A stretch of 38,402 nucleotides of DNA from positions 1-38,402 of the forward strand of contig JASBTI010000048.1 of the NCBI GenBank assembly GCA_030148505.1. The letters are read 5' to 3'. Positions 14,479 to 24,232 of this stretch are shown here, one piece after another (the stretch's first letter is position 1; each line of letters begins with the position of its first letter). The position numbers were made by a program, and so were the translations under genes. The notes beneath the pieces are model-generated. The model worked only from the letters and a program-made list of their open reading frames with translations, had not been told where the DNA came from and did no database searches. The stretch is from Rhodanobacter sp. (GTDB lineage: Bacteria > Pseudomonadota > Gammaproteobacteria > Xanthomonadales > Rhodanobacteraceae).

Positions 14479-17400
14479 CTATTCGATGCGCTTGGGATCA
14501 ACATCGCCGCTTTTGCGCAGGCGGCGCCATTCCCACAGCAGATACACCGCGGGGATCACCAGCATGGTCAGCACCAGGGCGCTGATCATGCCGCCAACCA
14601 TCGGCGCGGCAATGCGTCGCATCACTTCCGAACCGGTACCGCCACCGAACATCACCGGCAGCAGACCGGCAATGATCGCCGCCGCGGTCATCGAGATCGG
14701 TCGTAGGCGCAGCAGGGCACCGTCCCGCACCGCGTCACGCACGCCCTCGAACCGGACCGGCGTCGATGTCTCACGACACCCTTGCAGGTAGGCACTAACC
14801 GATTGATTGAGGTAAACCAGCAGCACCACACCGATTTCCGCAGTAACCCCTGCCAGCGCGATGAAGCCGACCGCCACCGCCACAGACAGGTTGTAGCCGA
14901 GCAGGTACAGCAACCAGAAACTGCCGGCCAGCGCCATCGGCAGACTGCCGAGGATAATCAGCACCTGGGCGACGCTGCGAAATGCCAGGTACAACAACAG
15001 TGCAATCAGTACGATGGTGATCGGCACGATCAGGGCCAGACTCTTCTTGGCTGTCTGCATGTACTGGTATTGGCCCGACCATGTCAGCGAGTAGCCCGGC
15101 GGCAACTTGACCTTGGCCGCCACCAGCTTTTTCGCGGCCTGCACGTAGGAGCCCACATCCCTGCCCGCAATGTCGACGTAGGTCCAGCCGGTAAGCTGGG
15201 CACCCTCGCTCTTGATCATCGGAGGTCCGTCCGCCACCACGACTTTCGCCACGTCACCCAGCGTGATGTTGCCGCCGCGGGCGGTGACGATCGGCAGTTG
15301 CCGTATCCTGGCGACCGAATTGCGCCAGTCGCTTGGATAGCGCACGTTGACCGGGTAGCGCTCCAGTCCTTCGACCGTCTCGGTGACGTTCATGCCACCG
15401 ATGGCACTGCGCACCACATCCTGCACGTCACTGATGTTGAGGCCGAGCCGCGCCGCCTTCTCACGATTGATGTCGATGTCGATGTAGCGACCGCCGGCCA
15501 CGCGCTCCGAATAAACTGACGTGGTACCGCGTACCGCCGGCAGGACTTTCTCCAGTCGCTCGCCTATTTTCTGGATCACTTGCAGATCCGGCCCGCCGAC
15601 CTTGATTCCGACTGGCGTCTTGATCCCGGTCGACAGCATGTCGATACGCGTCTTGATCGGCATCACCCAGGCATTGGTCAGCCCCGGCAGGTGCACGCGC
15701 TGCTCCAGCTCCTTGCGGATGTCGGCCTTGGTGATGCCGGGACGCCATTCGGACTTCGGCTTGAACTGGATGATGGTCTCGTCCATCGCCAGTGGCGCCG
15801 GATCGGTTGCCGACTGCACCCTCCCCATCTTGCCGAAGGCGGACTTCACCTCGGGCACGCTCATGATCAGCTTGTCGGTTTGCTGCAGCACCTGGCGGGC
15901 CTTGTCCGCCGAAATGCCGGGGCGTGCCGAGGGCATGTACATCAGGTCGCCTTCGTCCAGCGGCGGCATGAACTCCGAACCCAGCCGCGAGGCCGGCCAG
16001 ATGCCAACCAGCACCACCACGATGCCGAGCCCCAGCAGGACCCACGGATAGCGCACCACCTTGTCGATCACCGGTCGATATGCCGCGGTCAGCAGGCGAT
16101 TGACCGGGTTGCGGTGTTCGGGCGTGATCCGGCCACGGATGAAGTAACCCATCAACACGGGAATCAGGGTAACCGCCAGGATCGCCGCGGCTGCCATCGA
16201 GTAGATCCAGGTATAGGCCAACGGCGAGAACATGCGTCCGGCCTGCCCTTTCAGGCTGAGGATCGGCACCATGCTGAGGGTGATGATGACCAGCGAGAAG
16301 AACAGCGGCGGCCCGACTTCCACGGTCGCCGTCATGACCCGTCGCCAGTGGCCTTCACCACCGCGGTCGCCGTCGTCGTCGTGCTCCATGTGTTTGTGCA
16401 GGTTCTCGATCATCACGATCGCCCCGTCCACCATTGCGCCGATGGCAATGGCGATGCCGCCAAGCGACATGATGTTGGCGTTGAGACCCTGGATCCGCAT
16501 GATGATGAAGGCCATCAGGATGCCCACCGGCAAGCTGATAATGGCCACCAGCGACGAGCGGAAGTGGAACAGGAAGATGCCGCAGATCAACGTCACCACC
16601 AGGAACTCTTCGATCAGCTTTTCGCGCAGGTTGCCCACGGCCTTGCCGATCAATTGCGAACGGTCATAGGTCGGCACGATCTGTACGCCCGGCGGCAGGC
16701 TGCCTTTCAGCGAAGCCAGCTTCGCCTTGACGCCATCGATGACCTTCTGCGCGTTCTCGCCGTAGCGCATGACGATGACGCCGCCGACCACTTCGCCCTG
16801 CCCGTCGAGCTCGGTAATCCCACGGCGGATCTGCGGACCGATGCGCACGTCGGCCACATCCTTGAGCTGTACCGGCGTGCCGTTGCTGGTGGTCATCAAC
16901 GGCACTTCCAGAAGATCCTTGATGCTCTTGATATAACCGCTGGCACGCACCATGTACTCGGCTTCGGCCAGCTCGACCACGGCGCCGCCGGTCTCGTGAT
17001 TGGCGTTCTGGATGGCTTTTTTCACCCGCTCCAGGGTGATCCCGTAAGCACGCAGCTTGTCCGGGTTCACGACGACCTGGTATTGCTTGACCATGCCGCC
17101 GGCGGTAGCCACCTCGGCGACTCCCGGTACCGTTTGCAATTGGTACTTCAGGAACCAGTCCTGCAGGCTGGTCAACTGAGCCAGGTCATGCTTGCCGGTC
17201 TTGTCCACCAGCGCGTACTCGTAGACCCAGCCCACCCCGGTAGCGTCCGGCCCCAGGCTCGGGTGGGCATCGGATGGCAGGCTGCTGGCAACCTGGTTGA
17301 GGTACTCCAGCACCCGCGACCGGGCCCAGTACAGGTCGGTGCCATCCTTGAAGGTGACATACACATACGAGTCGCCGAAGAACGAGTAGCCCCGTACCAC

Positions 17401-17640
17401 GGTGGCATCCGGCACCGCCAGCATGGCAGTTTCCAGCGGATAGGTAACCTGGTCCTGCACCACCTGCGGCGCCTGCCCGGGATAAGGCGTCTTGATGATG
17501 ACCTGCACATCGGACAAATCGGGGATCGCGTCGACCGGCGTGCGCTGCAGCGTATACAGGCCGCCCACCACCACAAAAAGCAGGGCCAGCAGCACAAAGA
17601 CGCGGTTGTTCAGTGACCAGCGGATAATCGCGGCAATCAT
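14479..17640 (-). CDS. cusA: CusA-type RND copper/silver efflux pump
   Basis: The 1053-residue protein is a heavy-metal RND transporter. It starts MIAAIIRWSLNNRVFVLL and has the IRTPVDAIPDLSD-type N-terminus of CusA/CzcA. The proton-relay helix reads AIGAMVDGAIVMIENLHKH. The periplasmic region has FMPPLDEGDLMYMP and MPIKTRIDMLSTGIKTPVG. The Met residues there match the Cu(I)/Ag(I)-binding Met cluster of CusA rather than the zinc/cobalt CzcA type. It forms the inner-membrane part of a tripartite pump with CusB and CusC. Its start overlaps the cusB stop by ATGA. Confidence 0.95.
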   Translation of the reverse strand: MIAAIIRWSLNNRVFVLLALLFVVVGGLYTLQRTPVDAIPDLSDVQVIIKTPYPGQAPQVVQDQVTYPLETAMLAVPDATVVRGYSFFGDSYVYVTFKDGTDLYWARSRVLEYLNQVASSLPSDAHPSLGPDATGVGWVYEYALVDKTGKHDLAQLTSLQDWFLKYQLQTVPGVAEVATAGGMVKQYQVVVNPDKLRAYGITLERVKKAIQNANHETGGAVVELAEAEYMVRASGYIKSIKDLLEVPLMTTSNGTPVQLKDVADVRIGPQIRRGITELDGQGEVVGGVIVMRYGENAQKVIDGVKAKLASLKGSLPPGVQIVPTYDRSQLIGKAVGNLREKLIEEFLVVTLICGIFLFHFRSSLVAIISLPVGILMAFIIMRIQGLNANIMSLGGIAIAIGAMVDGAIVMIENLHKHMEHDDDGDRGGEGHWRRVMTATVEVGPPLFFSLVIITLSMVPILSLKGQAGRMFSPLAYTWIYSMAAAAILAVTLIPVLMGYFIRGRITPEHRNPVNRLLTAAYRPVIDKVVRYPWVLLGLGIVVVLVGIWPASRLGSEFMPPLDEGDLMYMPSARPGISADKARQVLQQTDKLIMSVPEVKSAFGKMGRVQSATDPAPLAMDETIIQFKPKSEWRPGITKADIRKELEQRVHLPGLTNAWVMPIKTRIDMLSTGIKTPVGIKVGGPDLQVIQKIGERLEKVLPAVRGTTSVYSERVAGGRYIDIDINREKAARLGLNISDVQDVVRSAIGGMNVTETVEGLERYPVNVRYPSDWRNSVARIRQLPIVTARGGNITLGDVAKVVVADGPPMIKSEGAQLTGWTYVDIAGRDVGSYVQAAKKLVAAKVKLPPGYSLTWSGQYQYMQTAKKSLALIVPITIVLIALLLYLAFRSVAQVLIILGSLPMALAGSFWLLYLLGYNLSVAVAVGFIALAGVTAEIGVVLLVYLNQSVSAYLQGCRETSTPVRFEGVRDAVRDGALLRLRPISMTAAAIIAGLLPVMFGGGTGSEVMRRIAAPMVGGMISALVLTMLVIPAVYLLWEWRRLRKSGDVDPKRIE

Positions 17641-19112
17641 TGCGGCTGCCTCCCGCTGGCGGGCTTATCGGCACGCTTTGCCTCGGGCTGGCTACCTGAC
17701 GCATCCGCACCCATCGCCATGCCTGGCATCGCCGCACCGGCCGGTGCGGCCTTTTTCGCTTTCGTCGTGGTTGTGCCAGCATCATCCTTGCCCGATATCG
17801 TCGGCATGTTCTTGTCGGCTGCCTTGCCGTTTGCCGCGGATTTTCCGTTGCCGACGTGGTCCGGCGGCGACACATTGCAGCCGGTTCTGCCACCCCCCAG
17901 ACGCAAGGCGGCGGCGCCGACATTGGCCTCGGAGTCGATCATGAACTGCGCCGAGGTCACCACCCGCTGACCGGGTTGCAGGCCCTTGAGGATCTCCACC
18001 CGGTCACCGGAACTGAAACCCGCCTGCACCGGACAGACATCGAAACGCCCCCCACCGAGCGCCACAATCACGCGCTGGCTGTGCCCGGTGCGGATCAGTG
18101 CCTGATTGGGGATATAGATGCCATTGCGCTGAGGCTCGGCGTGGATGGTCACCCGCGCATACATGTTCGGCTGCAGTTTCAGGTCGGGGTTGGCAAAGCG
18201 CAGACGCACCTTGACCGTGCGCGTCATTGCGCTGAGATCCGGGTAGATGTAGTCGATCACCCCCTCCCACTGCCGGCCGGGAAAGGCGTCGAATTCGGCG
18301 ACGGCTTTCTGTCCGATATGCAGCAAGCCCGCGTTGCTCTCGTCCACCTCGGCCATGACCCACACGGTGTGTAGATCCGCCAACTTCATGATCTGCGTGG
18401 CAGGCATCACGTATGCGCCTTCGCTCACCGCAAGGCTCATCACCGTACCGGCACTGCGCGCATACCGGGCCACGCGGTCGCTGACCTTGCGTGTGCGTCG
18501 CAACTGGCGAATTTGCGAGGAGGTAAAGCCGAGCGAATGCATGCGCTCGGCCGATGCGGCGATCAGCGACTGGCTGCCACTGGACAGGGCCGTCAGATAC
18601 TCGCGTTCGGCGGTGGCCAGCTTGGGCGAAAACAGCTCGTACAGCAGTTGTCCGGCACGCACCGGGTCGCCGGCACTCTTGATTGCCAGTTTTTCGATCC
18701 AGCCGTCGGCACGGGTATTGATGCTGGTGATGGTGTCCTCGTCGTAACCGACGTAGCCGACCGTGACCAGGCGATGCGAAAGCGAGCCACGCTGTACCAG
18801 CGCCGTGCGCACGCCGAGGTTGTTGACCACATCCGGCGAAATCTTCACGTCACTGGCGTTGTTCCCGCCGTCACTGGCATATACCGGCACCAGCTCCATG
18901 CCCATCGGCGATTTGCCGGGTTTGTCGCTATGAAAGTTGGGGTCCATCGGTGCCTTCCAGTACAGCACCTTGCGTTTTGTCGTCGCCGGAGCTGTACTGG
19001 AACCTGTGTCCCGGCTGCCCGTGACGCTGCCACGCTTGCCGACAAAATAGCCGCCGAGCAACGCGGCCAGCACGATGACGATAGTCAGGGGAATTACGCT
19101 TGACTTTTTCAT
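17637..19112 (-). CDS. cusB: CusB-type periplasmic adaptor with N-terminal metal-binding motif
   Basis: ATG 19112 overlaps the cusC stop (ATGA); a longer frame to 19154 was rejected. The 491-residue adaptor has an N-terminal membrane anchor (residues 8-24). A heavy-metal-binding motif follows at 51-78 (YWKAPMDPNF...KSPMGMELVPVY), then the barrel-sandwich and beta-barrel domains of CusB/HlyD proteins. The C-terminal tail of about 80 residues is Lys/Ala/Gly-rich with PGMAMGA and looks flexible. It should link CusA to CusC and pass Cu(I) to the pump. The same motif type is fused to the NuoB-like protein elsewhere in the window. Confidence 0.93.
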   Translation of the reverse strand: MKKSSVIPLTIVIVLAALLGGYFVGKRGSVTGSRDTGSSTAPATTKRKVLYWKAPMDPNFHSDKPGKSPMGMELVPVYASDGGNNASDVKISPDVVNNLGVRTALVQRGSLSHRLVTVGYVGYDEDTITSINTRADGWIEKLAIKSAGDPVRAGQLLYELFSPKLATAEREYLTALSSGSQSLIAASAERMHSLGFTSSQIRQLRRTRKVSDRVARYARSAGTVMSLAVSEGAYVMPATQIMKLADLHTVWVMAEVDESNAGLLHIGQKAVAEFDAFPGRQWEGVIDYIYPDLSAMTRTVKVRLRFANPDLKLQPNMYARVTIHAEPQRNGIYIPNQALIRTGHSQRVIVALGGGRFDVCPVQAGFSSGDRVEILKGLQPGQRVVTSAQFMIDSEANVGAAALRLGGGRTGCNVSPPDHVGNGKSAANGKAADKNMPTISGKDDAGTTTTKAKKAAPAGAAMPGMAMGADASGSQPEAKRADKPASGRQPQ

Positions 19113-20494
19113 GGGTTTGCATCCTGGGCCGTGGCAGACACCGGAGAGGGCCACAGTGCGCCACCGGTCTGGTAATCGAGGGAAGCCAATTGGGTATAGA
19201 AATCCGCGCGGGCACGCGCTAGCTCCAGGCGCGCCTTGAGGTCCTGCTGTTCGGCGGTGATCAACTTCAGGAAGTCACCCGTGCCGTTGCTGTAGTCGGC
19301 CTCGGCGGCATGCAGGTTCAGTGCGGTCAACGGCAACAGCTTTTGGGTGTAAAGCTGAATCGTTTCCGCGGCCTGGGACGCCGTCGCATGGGTCTGGTCG
19401 AGATCGCTCAACAGCTGGTTGCGCGCATCGGCCAGGTTGGCCTCGCTCTCTTGCAGGTTTGCGTTGGCCTCATTGACCTGGCCGCGGTGATTGCCCCCGA
19501 ATGGGATGCTGAAACCCACGCCGATCACCAGGCGTTTGGCGGGCATGTCCATCAGGCTGTTGTAACCGGCCATCAGCTTGAGTTTGGGGTAGTTGGCCTT
19601 GTGCGCCAGATCGACCCGTTTGCGACTTGCGTCGACCCGCGCGTCGAGGCTTTGCAACATCGGGTAGTGCGCCAAGGCGGCATCCTGCAACGCCCTGTAG
19701 CTCGGCAAAACACGTTGCCGCGGCAAGGGGGCGGGTGCTGGCACGATCGTGCCGGGAGCGAGATTTTGCAACGCGTTGATCTTCGCTCGCACGGTACGCC
19801 GCATCCGCTTGAGTTCCAGGGCCTGGTTGTCCAGCCGCGTCAGCTCGACCTCGGCCTGCAACACATCTTGCTGCGGGGACTGACCCGAGGCGTAGGCCGT
19901 CTCTGCCACCTTGCGCAACCGCATCACCAGAGTGCGATTTCTGGCATTGATGGCCAGTGCCTGATGCACGTAGTACCACTGCGCGTAGTCGGCACGCGCG
20001 CGCGCCGCGAGTCGAAGCCGAAGGTCGGCCAGTTGTTCGTCTGCCGATACCGCCTCCGCTTCGGCAACCTTGCTGCGCAAGTCCAGAGTGCCGGGCCATG
20101 GAAGGTTCTGACTCACCTGCACATTCTGGTTCAAACCCTGGCGGGGCCCACCAGCCGTATTGGGGGCCATGGCGTAACTCACCGTCGGGTCGTCGAGTGC
20201 GCCGGCTGACTCTATCCTTGCGCTGGCCGCCGCGGTGGCAGCACGCATCGCGTCGATGCCGCGATTGTGTCGCCAGACGTTGCGCACCAGCTGACGGACC
20301 GAGAGGAGCTTCGCTCCTGTGGCGACTACGGCTGCTGGTTCTGCGGGAGGGGGGCTGAGCTGTTCGGCGTGTTGCGACGGCCTGGGTTGCGGGCGAAGTT
20401 CACCCGCCTGCAGTGTGGCCCATGGCAGCGCCGTGAGCGCACACAGCAGTAAGACCGGCACGCAGCGGTGCCGTGAAACTAGATTGAAACGCAT
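19109..20494 (-). CDS. cusC: CusC-type outer-membrane efflux channel
   Basis: The 461-residue TolC-family protein has an N-terminal signal (LLLCALTALPWATLQA) and two long helical repeats typical of outer-membrane efflux proteins. These include LSVRQLVRNVWRHN and a second-half RVDASRKRVDLAHKANYPKL followed by GVGFSIPFGGNHRGQV. No lipobox Cys is visible after the signal, unlike many CusC proteins. It would form the exit duct of the Cus pump. It is the first gene of cusCBA and lies about 70 bp after the small Cys-rich gene. Confidence 0.93.
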   Translation of the reverse strand: MRFNLVSRHRCVPVLLLCALTALPWATLQAGELRPQPRPSQHAEQLSPPPAEPAAVVATGAKLLSVRQLVRNVWRHNRGIDAMRAATAAASARIESAGALDDPTVSYAMAPNTAGGPRQGLNQNVQVSQNLPWPGTLDLRSKVAEAEAVSADEQLADLRLRLAARARADYAQWYYVHQALAINARNRTLVMRLRKVAETAYASGQSPQQDVLQAEVELTRLDNQALELKRMRRTVRAKINALQNLAPGTIVPAPAPLPRQRVLPSYRALQDAALAHYPMLQSLDARVDASRKRVDLAHKANYPKLKLMAGYNSLMDMPAKRLVIGVGFSIPFGGNHRGQVNEANANLQESEANLADARNQLLSDLDQTHATASQAAETIQLYTQKLLPLTALNLHAAEADYSNGTGDFLKLITAEQQDLKARLELARARADFYTQLASLDYQTGGALWPSPVSATAQDANP

Positions 20495-20565
20495 GGAGAT
20501 ACCCGTTGACTGAGATCAAGTGCGACTACCGGACTGGGCCGGGCACAAAATGACTCAACGGATAT

Positions 20566-20964
20566 CTAGATCAGCAGCACCCGAAAGCGCAACGCGGGGG
20601 CAATACCCCGGACCGGCGCAGCAGCATCGCTATGCAGCAGGCTACCTGGCGCATAGGTGGGGACCAAGGCCAGCGGTGCCGGCAACAGTGCCGGCATCGA
20701 CAGCGGAGGCACGCTGGGCAAACGGGCATCGGGGGTTGCGCTCGCCTGCTGTGCGCAATGCTGCGCGCACAACGCGGGGGCTTGCTGCTTCTGCAGCACC
20801 GACATGCCTTCGCAATGCATGCTCATTGCCGCGTTGCCCACCGGCATGTCCGCGGTGGGGCAAAGATACGACGCCAAGGCAACCTGTTGTCCCAGCAGCG
20901 ACAGCACCAGCAGCAGCATCAGCCGCAGGCAGGTACGTCGCTTCAGCAGGTAACGTCGGTTCAT
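20566..20964 (-). CDS. small exported Cys/Met protein in the copper operon
   Basis: ATG 20964 (MNRRYLLKRRTCLRLMLLLVLSLL) gives a 132-residue protein with a clear signal sequence. The mature part has SYLCPTADMP, MHCEGMS and ALCAQHCAQQ, then a Pro/Leu/Ala-rich tail. Cys and Met spacing suggests metal binding, similar in style to small copper-island proteins, but no named family is certain. It sits between copB (121 bp upstream) and cusC (about 70 bp downstream), same strand. Confidence 0.65.
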   Translation of the reverse strand: MNRRYLLKRRTCLRLMLLLVLSLLGQQVALASYLCPTADMPVGNAAMSMHCEGMSVLQKQQAPALCAQHCAQQASATPDARLPSVPPLSMPALLPAPLALVPTYAPGSLLHSDAAAPVRGIAPALRFRVLLI

Positions 20965-21085
20965 CGTAAGTGCAGTGTAGTGGAAAACTTCTTGCAGGGA
21001 ATATGTCGAAGGAGCGGTGCGGCGTTGCGCCACAGCAGCCGGTTCCGTCCGGCCAACCGCGGCGCCACACCGTCCCGTCACTGGA

Positions 21086-22201
21086 TCAGAACCAGACTCT
21101 CACGCCCATCAGGATCTGCCGCTCGGAGACCGGGCGGCCGGCGGCGCGGGCCATGTTCGCCGTTGCGCCAAACTTGCGCACCCAGGCATAGCCGATATAC
21201 GGCGCAAACTTGCGGCTGAACTCGTAACGCAGCCGGAAGCTCAACGACGCGTCTGAGACACCCGCCCCAAGATCGCGCCGTGGATCGGCACGGCCGTAGG
21301 CGTTCAGATCCAGCTCGGGGGTGAGAATAAGCTTCTGCGTGAACAGCCACTCCTGCGAGGTCTTGAGGCGAAACGCCGTGCGCCCCGACGGCCCTGCATA
21401 GGCGGTTGCCTCGAACTCGAATTCGTAGGGCGCGATGCCTTGGAAGCCAAACGCCGCCCAGTTTCGGGTGGGTCCGCTGCCCAAGTCATGGCGCACGCCG
21501 ACCATCAGGTTCCAGAAGGGACTGACGGCATGCCCCCAAAGCGCTTCGACATCGCCCTCTTCGATACGCCCTTGGCTGCGGCTGCCCTCGCTGCGGATCC
21601 ACAATTTGTTGAGATTGTGCCCGACCCAGAAGCGGCCGTCCCATTGCTGAGCGTTTGCGCCGTCGCTGCTGTGCGCGCTCTCGAGGTTGTCGATCTGCAC
21701 CTTGGCCAATAAAGGATCGTCGTGAATGCGCAAGGCAACGCCGTAGGCGTCATAACCCTTCGGTGCCGCGCCATCAGTGCTCGGCAGGCTACCGATCGGT
21801 GGCGCCTTGGATATCGCCTTGCCGTGCTTCATGTCCATCGGCATGGCCATGCCAGCCATGCCCGGCATGTTTTGCATGGCACCCATGTCGGCGGATTTTT
21901 TCGCAGGCTGCTGGGACATGTCCATCATCGCGCCGCGCGCCATGGCCTTGTGGCCGTCACTCGGCGCCATGGTTTGGCTGGTGCCGGGTCGTTTCTTGCC
22001 GTGCATGTCGTGCATGCCGGCACCGTGTTTCATCGTCATCGTCATCGACGAGCTGGCCGCTGCTGTGCTCGAAGCGGCCGCCGGCGCGTCGGTTTGCGCC
22101 AGGACCGCGGATGAGATTCCCAGCAAAGCCAGTCCGAGGGCGGCGGGAAGCAAGCCACGGCGAAAGGTGATCGGATACATGGTCATCGTCGTGGTCCTCA
22201 T
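21086..22201 (-). CDS. copB: CopB-type outer-membrane copper resistance protein
   Basis: ATG 22201 overlaps the copA stop (ATGA). The 371-residue protein has a signal peptide and then a long Met/His-rich region with MTMTMKHGAGMHDMHG and MQNMPGMAGMAMPMDM-type repeats. A beta-barrel domain follows, recognisable by YDAYGVALRIHDDPLLAKVQ, WIRSEGSRSQGRIEEGDVE and a C-terminal ...LMGVRVWF with terminal Phe. CopB is thought to bind or pass copper at the outer membrane together with CopA. Length and domain order are typical. Confidence 0.95.
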   Translation of the reverse strand: MRTTTMTMYPITFRRGLLPAALGLALLGISSAVLAQTDAPAAASSTAAASSSMTMTMKHGAGMHDMHGKKRPGTSQTMAPSDGHKAMARGAMMDMSQQPAKKSADMGAMQNMPGMAGMAMPMDMKHGKAISKAPPIGSLPSTDGAAPKGYDAYGVALRIHDDPLLAKVQIDNLESAHSSDGANAQQWDGRFWVGHNLNKLWIRSEGSRSQGRIEEGDVEALWGHAVSPFWNLMVGVRHDLGSGPTRNWAAFGFQGIAPYEFEFEATAYAGPSGRTAFRLKTSQEWLFTQKLILTPELDLNAYGRADPRRDLGAGVSDASLSFRLRYEFSRKFAPYIGYAWVRKFGATANMARAAGRPVSERQILMGVRVWF

Positions 22202-23991
22202 GCCACCACCACCGCGCGGAACATGCCCGCGTCCATGTGATAAAGCATGTGGCAGTGGTAGGCCCATCGTCCCCGGGCGTCGGCATTGACCAGATAACTG
22301 ATGCGCTGCGCCGGACGCACATTGACCGTGTGCTTGCGCACCTGGAACTGTGCCTGAGCGGTTTCCACCTCGCTCCACATGCCGTGCAAATGGATCGGGT
22401 GATTCATCATGGTGTCGTTGACCAATACGATGCGCAGCCGCTCGCCGTAATGGAACAGGATCGGCTTCGCCTCGGAATACGGCACGCCGTTGAACGACCA
22501 CAGATAGCGTTCCATGTTGCCGGTGAGGTGTAACTCGATCTCGCGGGTCGGTTCGCGCGGGTCGAGCGGGCCGCCGATGGTATGCAGATCGGCATAGCTC
22601 AGCACGCGCCGGCCATTGTACCGCAGGCCTGCGCCGGGGTCGTCCAGCGCGGTCGACGCCACCTGGGTGACCTTGGTATTCATCGGCCCGTATTCGGTCG
22701 CATAGTGATGGTGGATCGGCACCGTCTGGCTACTGCCCATACCGCCCATGGCCATACCCCCCATGTCCATGCCTGGCATGGCCTTCATGCCACCCGCCGC
22801 CATGCCGGCCATCTTCGACATGTCCATGCCCATGTCCGCCATGCTCAGGCTGGGGACCGGGTCCATTGCTGGAATCTCGCCACGCATGCCTTCGCGTGGC
22901 GCCAGGGTGCCGGCCGCATAGCCGGTCCGATCGATGGCCTGGGCGAAAATGGTGTACGCACGGTCATCGCTGGGGCTGACGATCACATCCAGGGTCTCGG
23001 CCACGGCAATGCGGAACTCGTCGATCGACACCGGCTCCACGTCTTGCCCGTCGGCGGCCACCACGGTCATCTTCAGACCCGGAATCCGTACGTCGAAGTA
23101 GGTCATCGCCGAGGCGTTGACGAAGCGCAGCCGGACTTTTTCGCCGCGGCTGAACAGACCGGTCCAACGGCCTTCGGGGGTCACGCCATTGGTCAGGTAG
23201 GTGTAGGTATAGCCGGTTACGTCGGACAAGTCCCGCGGACTCATGCGCATGCGATTCCAGGCCATCCGCTCCTTCCACGCCTTGGCAAACCCTTCCATGC
23301 CGGCCTGCTCGAAGATCTCCGGTGTGGTCGGTTCGGTACGGCTGTAGTAGCTGCCCATCTTCTTGAGGTTGGCGAATACCTGCTCGGGGTCGGTGTCGGT
23401 CCAGTCGGACAACACCACCACGTGTTCGCGGTCACTGGGAAAGCGTTCCGGCTCCCGTGGCTCGATCACGATGGCACCGTACAAGCCGGTCTGCTCCTGG
23501 AAGCGGGTGTGGCTGTGATACCAGTAGGTACCGGCCTGCTGCACCTTGAAGCGATACTGGAAGGTTTCGCCGGGTGCGATACCCGGATAGCTCAGCCCCG
23601 GCACACCGTCCATACCCGCAGGCAGGATCATGCCGTGCCAGTGGATCGAGGTGGATACATGCATCCGGTTGGTGACATTGAGGGTTACCGTGTCGCCCTC
23701 GCGCCAGTACAGCGTGGGCGCCGGTACCTGGCCGTTGATGATGGTACCGATGGCGGGTTTCCCGGTGAAATTGACCGGGGTCTCGGCGATCTCCAGATCG
23801 AAGGTGGTGCCCCGCAGGACCGATGGCGAACGCCGCAGCCCCGCGCTGCTTTTGGCCTGGATGCCCTGGGCGATGCTGGCCGCCGGAACCAGCCCGGCCA
23901 GCACACCGCCCAATGCCAGACCGCGTACGAAACGGCGTCGCGAGGGGTCGCTCAGCCCGGGCGGATCAAAAGGTACTTGGATACGTGACAT
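22198..23991 (-). CDS. copA: CopA-type periplasmic multicopper oxidase for copper resistance
   Basis: ATG 23991 follows GGAG with good spacing, and the twin-arginine signal (SRRRFVRGLALGG) starts near residue 18. A longer frame to 24285 was rejected. The 597-residue protein has HWHGM, WYHSHTRFQEQ, HPIHLHGMW and the end HCHMLYHMDAGM, with Cys580, His585 and Met590 as type-1 ligands. A Met-rich stretch (MADMGMDMSKMAGMAAGG and onward) lies before the third domain, as in PcoA/CopA. It oxidises Cu(I) in the periplasm. It is the second multicopper oxidase of the window and belongs to a different subfamily from the one at 10736-12355. Confidence 0.95.
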   Translation of the reverse strand: MSRIQVPFDPPGLSDPSRRRFVRGLALGGVLAGLVPAASIAQGIQAKSSAGLRRSPSVLRGTTFDLEIAETPVNFTGKPAIGTIINGQVPAPTLYWREGDTVTLNVTNRMHVSTSIHWHGMILPAGMDGVPGLSYPGIAPGETFQYRFKVQQAGTYWYHSHTRFQEQTGLYGAIVIEPREPERFPSDREHVVVLSDWTDTDPEQVFANLKKMGSYYSRTEPTTPEIFEQAGMEGFAKAWKERMAWNRMRMSPRDLSDVTGYTYTYLTNGVTPEGRWTGLFSRGEKVRLRFVNASAMTYFDVRIPGLKMTVVAADGQDVEPVSIDEFRIAVAETLDVIVSPSDDRAYTIFAQAIDRTGYAAGTLAPREGMRGEIPAMDPVPSLSMADMGMDMSKMAGMAAGGMKAMPGMDMGGMAMGGMGSSQTVPIHHHYATEYGPMNTKVTQVASTALDDPGAGLRYNGRRVLSYADLHTIGGPLDPREPTREIELHLTGNMERYLWSFNGVPYSEAKPILFHYGERLRIVLVNDTMMNHPIHLHGMWSEVETAQAQFQVRKHTVNVRPAQRISYLVNADARGRWAYHCHMLYHMDAGMFRAVVVA

Positions 23992-24005
23992 TTCAAACTC
24001 CAGAG

Positions 24006-24098
24006 TCAAAGAAAAAAAGTTTTTGTGGGGCAGACAAGAGGGTTGGCGAAGCGCGCGCGGGCACCAGCGTGCTTGAAGCACGCGCTCAGGCGCTTCAT
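24006..24098 (-). CDS. possible 30-aa ORF coupled to the 20-aa ORF upstream of copA
   Basis: ATG 24098 overlaps the stop of the short ORF at 24095 (ATGA). The 30 codons read MKRLSACFKHAGARARFANP and end in TFFL just before copA. The peptide is basic with two Cys. It could be a leader whose translation affects copA, or chance. Confidence 0.25.
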   Translation of the reverse strand: MKRLSACFKHAGARARFANPLVCPTKTFFL

Positions 24099-24157
24099 GA
24101 GAAACCTCCGAACAGGACGGCGACGCCGATACCGAGGGCAAACAGCGCCATTGACAT
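24095..24157 (-). CDS. possible 20-aa hydrophobic peptide upstream of copA
   Basis: ATG 24157 is preceded by GGGAGG about 9 bases upstream, a strong binding site. The product MSMALFALGIGVAVLFGGFS is one hydrophobic helix. The good binding site and the ATGA overlap with the following ORF suggest it is translated, either as a leader or as a small membrane peptide. Confidence 0.35.
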   Translation of the reverse strand: MSMALFALGIGVAVLFGGFS

Positions 24158-24232
24158 GTGATGGAGCCTCCCTTTCTAAATGAGCCGTCGTTGGGGAATG
24201 GAACATCCAGCCTCCCGCTCAAGCATGAGCCG

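Noticed and set aside
15580..17616. 678-codon plus-strand frame opposite cusA
   Set aside because: Antisense shadow of a confidently identified RND pump; composition is His/Gln/Asp-biased with no domain.
20965..21085. Promoter for the small Cys/Met gene (TACACT near the start)
   Set aside because: No -35 at acceptable spacing; the gene may be read from copA-copB.
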